Assembly (NCBI GenBank): GCA_023415725.1
Contig: JAEZJR010000030.1
Coordinates: forward strand, 1-36,345
DNA from: Acidobacteriota bacterium
GTDB taxonomy: Bacteria; Acidobacteriota; Blastocatellia; Pyrinomonadales; Pyrinomonadaceae
Direction: 5' to 3'
Length of the DNA stretch: 36,345 nucleotides
Shown piece after piece: positions 1 through 9,098 of this stretch (position 1 is its first letter; every line of letters starts with the position of its first letter). The notes below the pieces were generated by a model. It did no database searches. It was not told the origin of the DNA and saw only the letters and a program-made list of their open reading frames with translations. The position numbers and the translations under genes are program-made.

Positions 1-3000
1 GATCTTCGCGCTCTGCCTACTCTTCGTCCCATCCATCGTCGCCCAAAAAACGACAAACTGAAAAAATCCAAGCGGCCGATACCGAACAGCTACATCGTCG
101 TTCTCGAGAACGGGGCGGATATGTTCAGCGATCTGCTGCCGGCAGACTCAAGGAGAAGGAACGTCAAACGTATCGCTGATGATCTCACCTTAAAGCATGG
201 CGGCAGGGTCGACAAGGTTTACGAAACAGCCATCAAGGGCTTCTCAGTCGAAATGCCGGCCGAACGGGCCGAAGCCCTCAGCCGCGACCCGAGGGTGAAA
301 TATATCGAGGAAGACTTCGAGGTATATGCTGCTGGAACGCAGTATGACGCGACCTGGGGAATCGACCGCATCGACCAGCGCACCCGTCCCTACGACTCGT
401 ATTACAACGATCTGACCACCGGGATGGGCGTCCACGCGTATGTGATCGATTCCGGGATCCGCAGTTCGCACGTCGAGTTCGGCGGGCGGGTGCTTTTCGG
501 GGCGGACTATGTCAATGACGGCCAAAACGGAAACGATTGCGACGGGCACGGGACCCACGTTGCTGGAACGATCGGCAGTGCGACCTTCGGGGTGGCGAAG
601 AATGTCACCCTGCACAACCTTCGCGTCCTGGGGTGCGACGGCCGCGGCACCGGCACGGCGATCATCGCTGCGATAAATTGGGTCACGAACAACCGCGTGC
701 TGCCCGCGGTGGCAAATTTCAGTATCGGCATGGATGGAATATCGACATCGGTCGAGACAGCATTAGCGAATTCCATCTCGAGTGGTGTGAACTATTCTCT
801 TGCCGCGGGCAACGACAGTAAAGATGCGTGCGCTAACTCGCCGGGCGGCCGTGTGCCGACCGCCGTGACCGTGGCGGCATCGTCGGATGACGACACGCGG
901 GCATGGTTTTCCAATTATGGCCCCTGCGTTATTCCCCCGGACCAGAACCCTCCTCCCATCGATGCCTCTCCCGCATTCATCGGTTACGATTCGTTCACCA
1001 AGGGGAACTGGATCGGGAAGTACGGGTCGGAGGGCCGATACAAAGCTTGCGAACAAATTTATCTTTCGAATTGGATAAATTTCCCGACGTCCGGACTCCC
1101 TGCGCACTGCTGGTACTGGGGCCAGACAGACGAGCGCGCGCTGCTTCAATCCGCAGACAGCACTTTGCGAACTCTGGGCGTAGCTGGATCCGCAACGCAG
1201 TTTGATATCCCGATCGATTTAACCGATCTTCGCTCCCACCGGATGGCCATCTATTTTGTCGATTTTGATGGCCGCGGACGACAGCAGACCGTCGAGATCA
1301 TCAATGCCGATACGGGTGAAATCATCGATACGCGGACAGTCAGCAATTTCAACGGGGGAAGGTATCTTGTCTGGCAGGTGCGCGGGAAGATCATCCTCCG
1401 TGTCAAGAACAACGGCGGTCCGGATGCCGTGCTGAGCGGCGTCTTCTTCGATCCGCTCCCCGAGGCTCCCGTGCCGCCGTCCGACGCCAACACCGCCGCT
1501 AAGTTCATCGCGTACGACGCGGCGACGCAAGGCAACTGGGTTCGGCCGATACGGCCAGGAAAGCCTCATGATCGCCGAAGGGACCCGACAGGGGCTTGCT
1601 CCCTGGTCGGGGTACAAGCGGACGGGAGCCAGCTCCTTCAGTTCCGCTAGAGGCATTTATCCTTCGACCGACCCGCGCGCGCTGCAAGAGTTCACCGATC
1701 CCACGCGGCGAGTTTTGGCTAACTACTACGCCCAGGGTGAGATTGGCATCTCGTTCGACATCGCGGACGGCAAGAATCGCCGCCTTGCGATATACCTTGC
1801 CGACTGGTCGAGGTCCAGCCGCAGCAAGAAGATAGAGATCGTCGACAGCAACGGCAACGTGATCGATCGGCGCACCATCGCCGATTCGACCGGCGGCATC
1901 TACGCGATCTGGGAGGTCAAAGGGAAATTCGTCATTTGGATGAAGGATACGACCAACTTTTCAACCCAGACCGAGTTCAGCGCGATATTCCTCGATCCGG
2001 TCGGCAATTCGCCGACTCCCGGTCCAGCACCGGAACCCCTCCCGATCACCAAGGTCGTAGGCGAGGACCTTGTGACGAAAGGGAACTGGGTGGGCAAGTA
2101 CGGTTCCGAGGCTTGGCTGGTCGCGGGCGGGCAGCAGAACCTTCCGCAATGACTTCAGTTTTCGGTCATCGGGCAGCAACTCTTGTCTTGGGCTGATCCC
2201 ACGACTGACGACCGTGCGCTTTTCAAATCTGGTACATCGAACGAGCGGGTCGCTGCCGCGATGACGTCGGTGCTGGTCCCCAACACTCGAACGAAGTACG
2301 AAATGGTGTTCGACTTTACCGACGGTAAGGCTCATTACCTCACCCTGTACTTTCTGGATTGGGACGAGAAAAACCGTATTGTTGACGTCGAGTTCTACGA
2401 CGCCGTGACCGGTTCCACGCTTGCTCTGAACGGCACGTCGTTTTTTATCGGTGGTAAGTATTTGACATGGCGGGTGCAAGGGAAGGTCAAGGTCGTCATC
2501 GGGAGTGCCTTTTCGGATAGAATGGCGGTGTTGAGCGGGGTATTCGTCGACCCGGTTACGCCGTCGCCAACTCCCACGCCGACTCCGACTCCGACGATGA
2601 CACCCTCACCTACGCCTGCACCGACACCGACGCCGAACCTCCCGCCGGTCGCCAACGATGACTCGGTCGCGGTCGTGCAGGACGGCGGTTGGACCGTCGT
2701 CGACGTCCTTGCGAACGATCACGACCCGGAGGGTGGCACTCTAACGTTCCTGGACATTTCCCGCCCGGCGAACGGTACGGCCGAATCCAGCTTCAACAAC
2801 ACCAGGATCAGCTACATGCCTGATCCGGGTTTCGTCGGCGTCGACAGCTTCACCTACAAGATCGTCGATAACAAGGGAGCGACCGACACCGCCACCGTTT
2901 CGGTCACCGCGTCCGCTCCCGTCCATGTGGAGATCCGCGGGCGGGTGATGGCGGGGTCCGGGAGGTGGGCGGGCCGGGCCTTGGTGATCCTGGACGGGCC

Positions 3001-3172
3001 GGACGGGCGCCGTTACGCGACCGCCAACACGTTCGGGTTCTTCCGGTTCCAGGGGGGCGCGGCGGGCCGCACCTACAGGATCGGGGTCGCGGGCAAGCGC
3101 CCCGGCTTCGGAGATCTCCGGTTGACCCCGACGGCGGACTTGGCCGACCTGATCATAACCGTCCAGCCCTGA
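1..3172 (+). pseudogene. Secreted S8 subtilase relic with three C-terminal binding-type repeats; broken and without catalytic Ser
   Basis: The left edge opens inside a signal peptide in frame 2 (FALCLLFVPSIVAQ), which must shift frame near 46-62, in A-rich sequence, to join the I9 propeptide (IPNSYIVVLENG) in frame 1. The protease domain keeps Asp (YVIDSG, about 430-460), His (DGHGTHVAG, about 541-565) and the oxyanion Asn region (SLAAGNDS). After FSNYGPC (about 910-930) the usual APG...GTSMASPH segment is missing and the chain goes straight into repeat domains, so the nucleophile is lost. A +1 shift at about 1541-1542 moves the reading from frame 1 to frame 2 inside repeat 2, and a TGA at 2150-2152 interrupts repeat 3. 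The tail has a Pro-Thr linker (about 2560-2640), a cadherin-like Ig domain (PPVANDD...DSFTYKI) and a carboxypeptidase-regulatory-like domain ending at 3172. The frame breaks could be sequencing errors. The missing serine segment cannot be explained by a single-base error. Confidence 0.85.
976..2560 (+). repeat. Three tandem copies of a ~165-residue GNW...W...VLSGVFFDP domain
   Basis: Copies run at about 976-1464, 1504-2005 and 2054-2560. Each begins with a (D/T)xxxxGNW(I/V)G(K/R)YG motif, continues through a (T)D(x)RAL segment, a D(x)(D/T)D(G)xxHxxxxYxxD(W/F)D core and a GGxYxxWxVxGK strand, and ends in LSGVFFDP or a close variant. I recognise this as a module found at the C-terminus of bacterial secreted proteins and probably carbohydrate-binding-like. 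Its ligand is unknown to me. Comparing the copies locates the frameshift in copy 2 and the stop codon in copy 3. Confidence 0.75.
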
Positions 3173-3177
3173 GCGTG

Positions 3178-3514
3178 TTTGGGCGATCCGCGGCGAAAAG
3201 TCCACTCGTCGGACTTTGCGGATCCCATCCGCGTCGAGGACCCCCCCGACGATCTCCTAACCCAGCAGCGTGAACACTCGTCCGCCGGCGAATATCGGGC
3301 GGGTGTTCCCGTACCAGTCCACGCATGACGCCTCGCACGCATTCTCCGGGTTGGCGGTCGCCGCGGATATCAGACGTCCCAGTTCCCGGAACCGCAACGA
3401 GTCGTTCCGCAGGAATATCACCGACGCGGACCCTCCGCGCAATTGCTCGTACCCGGGGCGGCCGCCGCCGGCGATCGGGAGCCCTATCACTCCGCCGCCC
3501 GGACCGTCCGGTTA
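3178..3514 (-). pseudogene. C-terminal relic of a secreted protein, interrupted by TAG
   Basis: Reading leftwards from a stop at 3512-3514, the minus strand encodes RFRELGRLISAATANPEN, then CVDWYGNTRPIFAGGRVF, then LLG, a TAG near 3258, and in the same frame EIVGGVLDADGIRKVRRVDF. The CVDWYGNTRP...GGRVFxLxG(Y)EIVEG pattern resembles, from memory, the C-terminal end of large secreted proteins in Acidobacteriota, where a Tyr codon sits at the position of this TAG. The reading has no plausible start or N-terminal domain. It is probably the tail of a decayed neighbour convergent with the subtilase relic. The family assignment is tentative; the continuing frame after the stop is visible directly. 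Confidence 0.45.
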
Positions 3515-4265
3515 GTAGAAGAATCCCTGGCTGAACGTCTCCCCCTCATGGCTTCGATTTTCCGGCGGTTTCCGGGTTTCAGTGGCCGCCCTTAACCCGT
3601 TATGTGACGGGGGCAGCCCGCTGGCGTTTTTTCGCCCGGGCGAGCCGCACCTTCTACAATGCTCCACCTCGGAGAGTAGGAACCGGAGGGAGCGGGAGAA
3701 CCGGATCCGGGTCAGTGCGTGCGTGCCCGCCTTGCATCCGTAGACCGCACTGATGCTGATGGCCTACCGTTCCGCCAGCTGCGCGGCGGTCAGGTACCCA
3801 TTCCCGGATATGCCGCTCCGCGTCCTCGCGGTTCCGGATGATCCGGGTCGGATGATGGATTTTCGCTTCTTCCTCGTCATCGTTTTTCGCACGCCCCTTT
3901 TTTGCTGGGGGCTCCCGATCGAAAGATAAGTGAAATATTGGACAAATAGAGCGAATGGGAAAAAATAACCTTCCACCCTCGCCGCTTCGAATGGCGGCGA
4001 TAGGCCGTCGAGCAATTGACCGGGGCGGCTCGCTGTCCGCCGCTGGCGAAAATCCAACTGCAGAGACCTCCCGCGGCCCGTCGCGGGAGGCCAGACCGAG
4101 CCCGGTCTCGGTCCCTGAATATTATGCGGGTTGGGGAACGTTTCGTACCTGAGGTCGCCGAAGATATGAAGTATCATTCCCGGGCGAATCCCCACCATTC
4201 GGGCCGCGTTCACTGGAGGGCGTTCTTGATCCTGAAAGGGATCCGGGGAGGAAAGCAAAGAAAAT
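3515..4265. other. Long stretch without a recognisable gene
   Basis: About 750 bases without an ORF of convincing composition or recognisable product. It contains a perfect GC-rich inverted repeat at 4067-4090 (CCTCCCGCG, six-base loop, CGCGGGAGG) with no T tract, which could be a weak terminator or a decayed palindrome. Its GC-rich composition and place between two relics and an orphan gene suggest decayed coding sequence. Confidence 0.5.
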
Positions 4266-4715
4266 ATGACCATCGACGAACTGAAACGAAACTATTCGGA
4301 ATACGAGATGTCTCATTTCCCCGGGGACAACGACCTGCGCTATCGGCTGTATGCCCCATTGTTCGAGGACCTGTTCGAGGGCAAGATCGTCTACCGGGAG
4401 CGGTTCGTCTGCGTGGTTCGGCTGGAGAACATCGAGATCACCTCGGAGCGTTTCACCGCCACCGCGGTCCCGCTCGTCCACATCGAGTTCAGCGGCGATT
4501 GGCGCCCGGAGCCCCCTCCGGAACCTTGGGAGTTCGGCGCAGCTTGGAAAGCCATGTGCCTATGGAACAACGGCATTTCCGCACCGTACGTCTCGTGGAC
4601 AATCTGGACGGAACCCGAGACCGTCCGCGAGGCGGAGCGGCACGCCCGGGAACGGGAATTCGAGCGCGCCTTGGAGTTGACGGCTTGGTCTTGGCGTACG
4701 GTCGAGGGCGAATGA
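4266..4715 (+). CDS. Hypothetical protein, 149 aa
   Basis: An intact frame from an ATG preceded by a GGGGAGGA Shine-Dalgarno-like stretch about 4246-4252. The product is soluble and acidic, without a signal peptide or membrane segment. It is rich in Trp, Glu and Arg, with an aromatic centre (WRPEPPPEPWEFG, WTIWTEPE) and a charged C-terminal helix (REAERHAREREFERALEL). I do not recognise the family. It stands alone between long non-coding stretches, so its neighbours give no functional clue. The good ribosome-binding site and coding-like composition argue that it is real. Confidence 0.6.
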   Translation: MTIDELKRNYSEYEMSHFPGDNDLRYRLYAPLFEDLFEGKIVYRERFVCVVRLENIEITSERFTATAVPLVHIEFSGDWRPEPPPEPWEFGAAWKAMCLWNNGISAPYVSWTIWTEPETVREAERHAREREFERALELTAWSWRTVEGE

Positions 4716-5489
4716 TCGGCCGCGTTTCGATCGATGGCTGACGCGGCGGGACCGCAGTGACCCGGAATGTAAAGCTGATCCCTTTTTTCACCAAGGATCT
4801 TGCGAAACTCGAAATTCAAAAGATTGATCCCGCGGAGGGGGACTTCCCAGGGTCCTCCGGTGCGGGTGCGGGTTCGTCACCCGGACGGGCCGGCTCAATC
4901 CTACCAGTAAGCCCTACGCGGGCGAAATGGCTGAATATCCAGGCCGCAGCGCAGGCGGAAGTCAAGGACGTAGCTTTCACGGTGAAGCGGTCGCCGTTCG
5001 CGACCCTTGCGGGATTGGAGAGGCGCGCATGGGACGGATAGGACCGACGCGGGGCGAGAAAAGTTGCGGATCGACCCGAGGACGATCCGGCGCTGCTTCC
5101 ACGATAGCGGCACAATTTCAAACCGAGCATCCAACGGTCTGGAGTGATCTGTTCCATAGATGAATGAACGCTGAAGGATCGAAGGTGCCGAGCCGCGCAG
5201 ATATCGACACTGAATAAATTATGGCCGAACCCTATCCCGAATTGGATACCGTCCATAACAATTCACTTCGATCTTCCGTTCCCGCCTGATAGCATCGGTG
5301 ATGGCGCAGCGAGGGCCCGGGGAGCAGTTGCGGGATCAGGGGAACGGAACGTTCCCGTGCTCACCTTGTCTTGAAATTCTGCCCGTTAGGTTGTCCGGTT
5401 CAGGCTCGAGCCGGAACGATGTGCCGCGTGCGGCATGATCCACCGGTTCAGCCGATGAAGGGGCGACGGGCTATAAGGGGCCACAAAGT
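4716..5489. other. Intergenic stretch upstream of the two-component operon
   Basis: Some 770 bases with no supported gene. A GTG-initiated frame at 4757-5041 (94 codons) is open but lacks a convincing ribosome-binding site and resembles nothing I know. The last 300 bases should hold the promoter of the kinase gene at 5490, but I see no clear -35/-10 pair. An AAGGGG sequence just before 5490 serves as its ribosome-binding site. Confidence 0.4.
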
Positions 5490-6590
5490 ATGCGTAAACA
5501 CCTCACCGCGATCGGGGTCACGATAGCTTTCTGGACGTTCCTGGCGCTGCTGTTCACTCCGCAGACGTACCTTACCAATCTGCGTTCCCCGACCCCGCTT
5601 TCGGTCTGGCAAGCGTTCGCGGCGAACTCGATGCTGTTCTTCGCGTGGGCGTTACTCACGCCGCTGGTCTTGTGGCTGGGGGCCAAACTGCCTCTTGAGC
5701 GTCCGCGCTTCGGGCGCAATCTGCTGATCCTGTTCGTGCTCTCCTTCCCGGCCGCGGCCCTGCAGATCCTGCTGGTTTACGCGGCGAATTCGATCTTTCT
5801 CAACTGGGCGGGTGAGTATCAAAGCCCGGTCCCCGTGGCGGCGCTGATCGTCGGCTACGGGGCGACGAACGTGATGGTCTACTGGGGGATCATCGCGGTG
5901 AGCCAGGCGTTGAACTACTTCGCCCGTTACCGCGAGCGGGAAAAGTCGCTCGCCGAGGCGCAGCTGCAGGCCCTGAAGACGCAGATCAACCCGCATTTCC
6001 TGTTCAACACCCTGAACGCGATCTCCGAGCTCGTCTACGAGAACGCGGAGGACGCCGAGCGGACCATCGGGAAGCTCAGCTCGCTGCTGCGGATGACGCT
6101 CAAGGCGGAACAGGCGCAGGAGATCCCGCTGCGGGAGGAACTGGAGTTCCTCCGAATGTACCTGGAGATCCAGCAGACCCTGCTGCAGGAGCGTCTCAAG
6201 ATCAACTGGCGGATCGAACCGGACACGTACGACGCGGGCGTCCCGAACATGATCCTGCAGCCGCTGGTGGAGAACTCCGTAAAGCACGGCATCGCGCCGA
6301 GGCGCGGCGGGGGGACGATCATCATCTCCGCCGCTCGGCGGAACGGATCGCTCGTCCTCTCCGTCGAGGACGACGGGCTCGGGATGCGGAACGGGAACCG
6401 TCGGAACGAGGAAGGCGGCGGCATCGGCCTGCGCAATACGAAGACCCGGCTGACGCATTTGTACGGGGACGACCAGGAGTTCGAGCTTACGGACGTTCCC
6501 GATCCGGGCGGCGTCGCGGTTAGGATCGAGTTGCCGTTCCGCGAGATGAAGAGAAACTATGACGAGCAAGATACGCACTTTGATAGTTGA
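5490..6590 (+). CDS. LytS/YehU-type membrane sensor histidine kinase
   Basis: A 366-residue kinase of the His_kinase (PF06580) class. The N-terminus has four hydrophobic membrane segments (about 6-25, 42-66, 76-105, 114-140), then a short coiled linker. The phospho-acceptor motif QINPHFLFNTLN places the modified His at residue 169. The ATPase domain shows the N box (PLVENSVKHG, Asn262), a G1 box (EDDGLGM, about 293-299) and a G2 box (GGGIGLRNT, about 309-317). There is no separate sensor domain, so the membrane bundle probably senses the signal. It phosphorylates the LytTR regulator encoded next, whose start lies 32 bases inside this gene, implying translational coupling. The ATG has AAGGGG upstream. 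Signal and targets cannot be read from the sequence. Confidence 0.93.
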   Translation: MRKHLTAIGVTIAFWTFLALLFTPQTYLTNLRSPTPLSVWQAFAANSMLFFAWALLTPLVLWLGAKLPLERPRFGRNLLILFVLSFPAAALQILLVYAANSIFLNWAGEYQSPVPVAALIVGYGATNVMVYWGIIAVSQALNYFARYREREKSLAEAQLQALKTQINPHFLFNTLNAISELVYENAEDAERTIGKLSSLLRMTLKAEQAQEIPLREELEFLRMYLEIQQTLLQERLKINWRIEPDTYDAGVPNMILQPLVENSVKHGIAPRRGGGTIIISAARRNGSLVLSVEDDGLGMRNGNRRNEEGGGIGLRNTKTRLTHLYGDDQEFELTDVPDPGGVAVRIELPFREMKRNYDEQDTHFDS

Positions 6591-7329
6591 CGACATGGCC
6601 CTAGCTCGCGGGCGCCTCCGCCGCGTCCTGCGGCAGGACCCGGAGATCGAGATCATCGGGGAATGCTCCGACGGGGGCGAGGCGGTCGCGGCGGTCGCGG
6701 AAATGAAGCCCGATCTGCTCTTCCTCGATGTGCAGATGCCGGAGATGGACGGGTTCGGGGCGATGGCGGAGATTGGCGTGGAGGACGCCCCGGTGGTGAT
6801 CTTCGTGACCGCGTTCGACCAGTTCGCACTACGTGCGTTCGAGGTGCACGCCCTGGATTACCTTTTGAAACCGGTCGACCCGGAACGCCTCAAGAAAACA
6901 CTCGCGCGGGCGAAAGAGCAGATACGCAAACGCGGCGAGGGTGAGCCCGACGAACGTCTGCTCGCACTTCTGAAGGACATCAACACGGAACCGAAATTTC
7001 TCCGGCGCCTCTCCTTCAAAACTCGCGGGCGCACCATCATCGTCTCCGCCGACGACATCGAGTACGTGGAGGCCGAAGGGAATTACCTGAGCCTCCGCGT
7101 CGGGAACGAATCGCACCTGATCCGCTCCCCGATGCACCAGTTCGAGGAGAAGCTCGACCCGGGGAAGTTCGCCAGGATCCACCGCTCCGCGATCATCAAC
7201 CTCGACCGCGTCAAAGAGATGCACCCGCTCTTCAACGGCGATCAACTCGTGATCATGAAGAGCGGCAAGGAACTGACTCTCTCCCGCAACTACCGGGCCC
7301 GCCTGAAAGACCTGTTGGAGAGCTTTTGA
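6559..7329 (+). CDS. LytTR-family response regulator
   Basis: A 256-residue regulator. The receiver domain covers about residues 5-118, with the acidic pair DD at 11-12, the phospho-acceptor Asp57 in LFLDVQMPEMDG, Thr84 and Lys104 (YLLKPVD). A LytTR DNA-binding domain follows at about 148-254, with the diagnostic VEAEGNYLSLR and FARIHRSAIINLDRV signatures. It resembles AlgR, AgrA and YehT and should bind direct-repeat promoter sites. The start at MTSKIRTLIVDD is chosen because it gives the normal receiver N-terminus. The 32-base overlap with the kinase gene supports co-translation. The exported-protein genes downstream are possible targets, but I found no repeat pair to prove it. Confidence 0.95.
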   Translation: MTSKIRTLIVDDMALARGRLRRVLRQDPEIEIIGECSDGGEAVAAVAEMKPDLLFLDVQMPEMDGFGAMAEIGVEDAPVVIFVTAFDQFALRAFEVHALDYLLKPVDPERLKKTLARAKEQIRKRGEGEPDERLLALLKDINTEPKFLRRLSFKTRGRTIIVSADDIEYVEAEGNYLSLRVGNESHLIRSPMHQFEEKLDPGKFARIHRSAIINLDRVKEMHPLFNGDQLVIMKSGKELTLSRNYRARLKDLLESF

Positions 7330-7517
7330 CGGCGGACCCGAAGGCGGCCGCCGCCCGAGGCTCGTGTGGCGAGTTGTTTCGGCTTCGGATGGGATCGACA
7401 CCCAAGAGAAATCGATTCCGTCCCCAGGTCCCGAAAGTAATAACGTCAGCTTTCGCCGTTCATCGGGTCGACCGCCCGATGTTCGCCATACTCGCATCCT
7501 CGATTCGACAAAACTTT

Positions 7518-8852
7518 ATGGATCACAAGAAATGCGCGATCGGCCTCACTTTGATCATCTCCGTCCTCGCAAACCTCGCCGCGGCGCAAAGCGCCCAGGC
7601 GCAGCCGCCGGAGGATGACACGCCGAACCCGTTCCCGATCTACCAGAAGGGGGTCGACGAGAATAACTATTTAGCCCCCTTGCTCGAGCTACAGAAGGAC
7701 GAATTTGCGAGATCTAAACGGTGGCGCGGGGTCTTGCCGGATCTGCTCGGTTATCTTTTCTCCTTCACGGGGGAATACAGGACCGCCCACACCCACCTCG
7801 ACCGGACGCGCGAGCATCTCCTCGACCGGCCGCCGTACAAAGATGTTACGATTTCCCCGATCGACGCGTACGAGCCGCGGCCGGCGATCGACGCGGTGGC
7901 CGCCCTCGCGGATAAGACCCAGGTCGTGATGATCAACGAGGAGCACGACACGCCGATGCATCGAGCTTTCACCACGCGCCTGCTGCCCGTCTTGTACTCC
8001 AAAGGCTTCCGCTATCTTGCGGCGGAGACCCTGGGGGAGAAAGACCCGGAACTGGCGAAGCGCGGCTACCCGGTCCATAGCACCGGTTTCTACAGCAACG
8101 ACCCGGTCTTCGGGGAGATGCTGCGGGAGGCCCTCCGGCTGGGCTTCAAGATCGTGCCTTATGAGCATCCCGGGGAGAAATTGCTCGAATGCGGTAAACA
8201 AGGGAAAGATGCGGACTTTTGCCAGGACGAGCGCGAGCGCGGGCAGGCGCAAAATCTTTACGACCGGATCCTCCGCGTCGACCCGAGGGCGAAGATCCTG
8301 GTGCATGTCGGGCGGGGGCATAATCAGCAATTGAAATTCGAAACGTGGGCGATGATGGGGTGGCACTTCAAGGATATCACCGGCATCACGCCGCTCTCCG
8401 TGAACCAGATGCTGAGCGAGCGGAGCGAGCCGAAATACGAGAACGGCCTGTACCGGTACGCCGCGAACAAATGGAAGTTGGAAGTCCCGACCGTGTTCGT
8501 CGATAAAGCTGGAGAATATTTCCAGAGTCTCGGCTACGACCTGGCGGTCTTCCACCCGCGCACGACGCTCGAGCACGGCCGGCCGAATTGGCTCAGAACG
8601 CTGGGCGGGCGAAAACCCGCGAAGGTCAACTTAAGGAAACTGAACCTCAAGTCCGGCAGCAAGGGCTTCACCGGCCAGGGACCCGTTTTGATCCAGGCGT
8701 TCCGCCAGGGCGAAAATGCGGATGCCATCCCCGCCGACCAGATCGTCCTCCACCCGGATCGGCAGGTCCCGGTGCTGATGTTGCCGAAAGGAAAGTTCAC
8801 GATCCGCGCGATCGAGAGAACAGGGAAGATCATCGGCGAATACAAAAGATAA
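7518..8852 (+). CDS. Exported Tiki/ChaN/EreA-like superfamily protein
   Basis: A 444-residue protein with a Sec signal peptide (about 1-28, ending AAAQSAQAQ). The frame stays open upstream to 7326, but that part would precede the signal peptide with unlikely sequence, so ATG 7518 is preferred; ATG 7479 is an alternative. The central part has spaced acidic and His motifs, INEEHDTPMHR, LAAETLG, PYEHPGE and HVGRGHNQ. Their order recalls the haem-binding/Tiki/erythromycin-esterase fold, where Glu and His line an active or metal site. The C-terminal 120 residues look like a separate beta-rich domain. Function is unknown. A metal- or haem-dependent hydrolase or binding role in the periplasm is an inference from motif layout only. 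Confidence 0.55.
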   Translation: MDHKKCAIGLTLIISVLANLAAAQSAQAQPPEDDTPNPFPIYQKGVDENNYLAPLLELQKDEFARSKRWRGVLPDLLGYLFSFTGEYRTAHTHLDRTREHLLDRPPYKDVTISPIDAYEPRPAIDAVAALADKTQVVMINEEHDTPMHRAFTTRLLPVLYSKGFRYLAAETLGEKDPELAKRGYPVHSTGFYSNDPVFGEMLREALRLGFKIVPYEHPGEKLLECGKQGKDADFCQDERERGQAQNLYDRILRVDPRAKILVHVGRGHNQQLKFETWAMMGWHFKDITGITPLSVNQMLSERSEPKYENGLYRYAANKWKLEVPTVFVDKAGEYFQSLGYDLAVFHPRTTLEHGRPNWLRTLGGRKPAKVNLRKLNLKSGSKGFTGQGPVLIQAFRQGENADAIPADQIVLHPDRQVPVLMLPKGKFTIRAIERTGKIIGEYKR

Positions 8853-9041
8853 GACCCCGGTCTGCTGGCCGTTTCGACCGCGACGGATCACCAAATACGG
8901 CGAAAGAAATCAAGACGTCGATGCGGATGGGGCCGGTCGCCGTCCGTACCTGGAGAATGTGCCTCGATCAACCGCTCATAGCATTTCCGATACCGCACAT
9001 CACATTCTCGACCCGAAATCTTTCGAAAGTTAATAGGCTCC

Positions 9042-9089
9042 CCATAGGAGATCTTCCTCGAGCAAACATATCAGGAAGATCTCCTATGG
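9042..9089 (+). promoter_or_regulatory. Perfect 17-bp inverted repeat in the leader of the S8 protease gene
   Basis: Left arm 9042-9058 (CCATAGGAGATCTTCCT) and right arm 9073-9089 are exact reverse complements, separated by a 14-base loop (CGAGCAAACATATC). The right arm ends nine bases before the ATG at 9099, and the GGAAG that probably serves as ribosome-binding site (9088-9092) begins inside the stem. No T tract follows, so it is unlikely to be a terminator. In RNA it could mask the ribosome-binding site. In DNA it could be an operator palindrome. Confidence 0.7.
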
Positions 9090-9098
9090 AAGCTTATT

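Noticed and set aside
2395..2655. Minus-strand frame rich in Gly-Val repeats
   Set aside because: It is the antisense of the Pro-Thr linker of the subtilase relic and has no start context.
4757..5041. 94-codon GTG frame
   Set aside because: No ribosome-binding site, no recognisable product and an anomalous Gly/Ser/Pro run; in GC-rich DNA such frames arise by chance.
7326..7517. Upstream in-frame extension of the Tiki-like gene
   Set aside because: It would put 64 residues of unlikely sequence before a clear signal peptide and begin 4 bases inside the regulator gene end.
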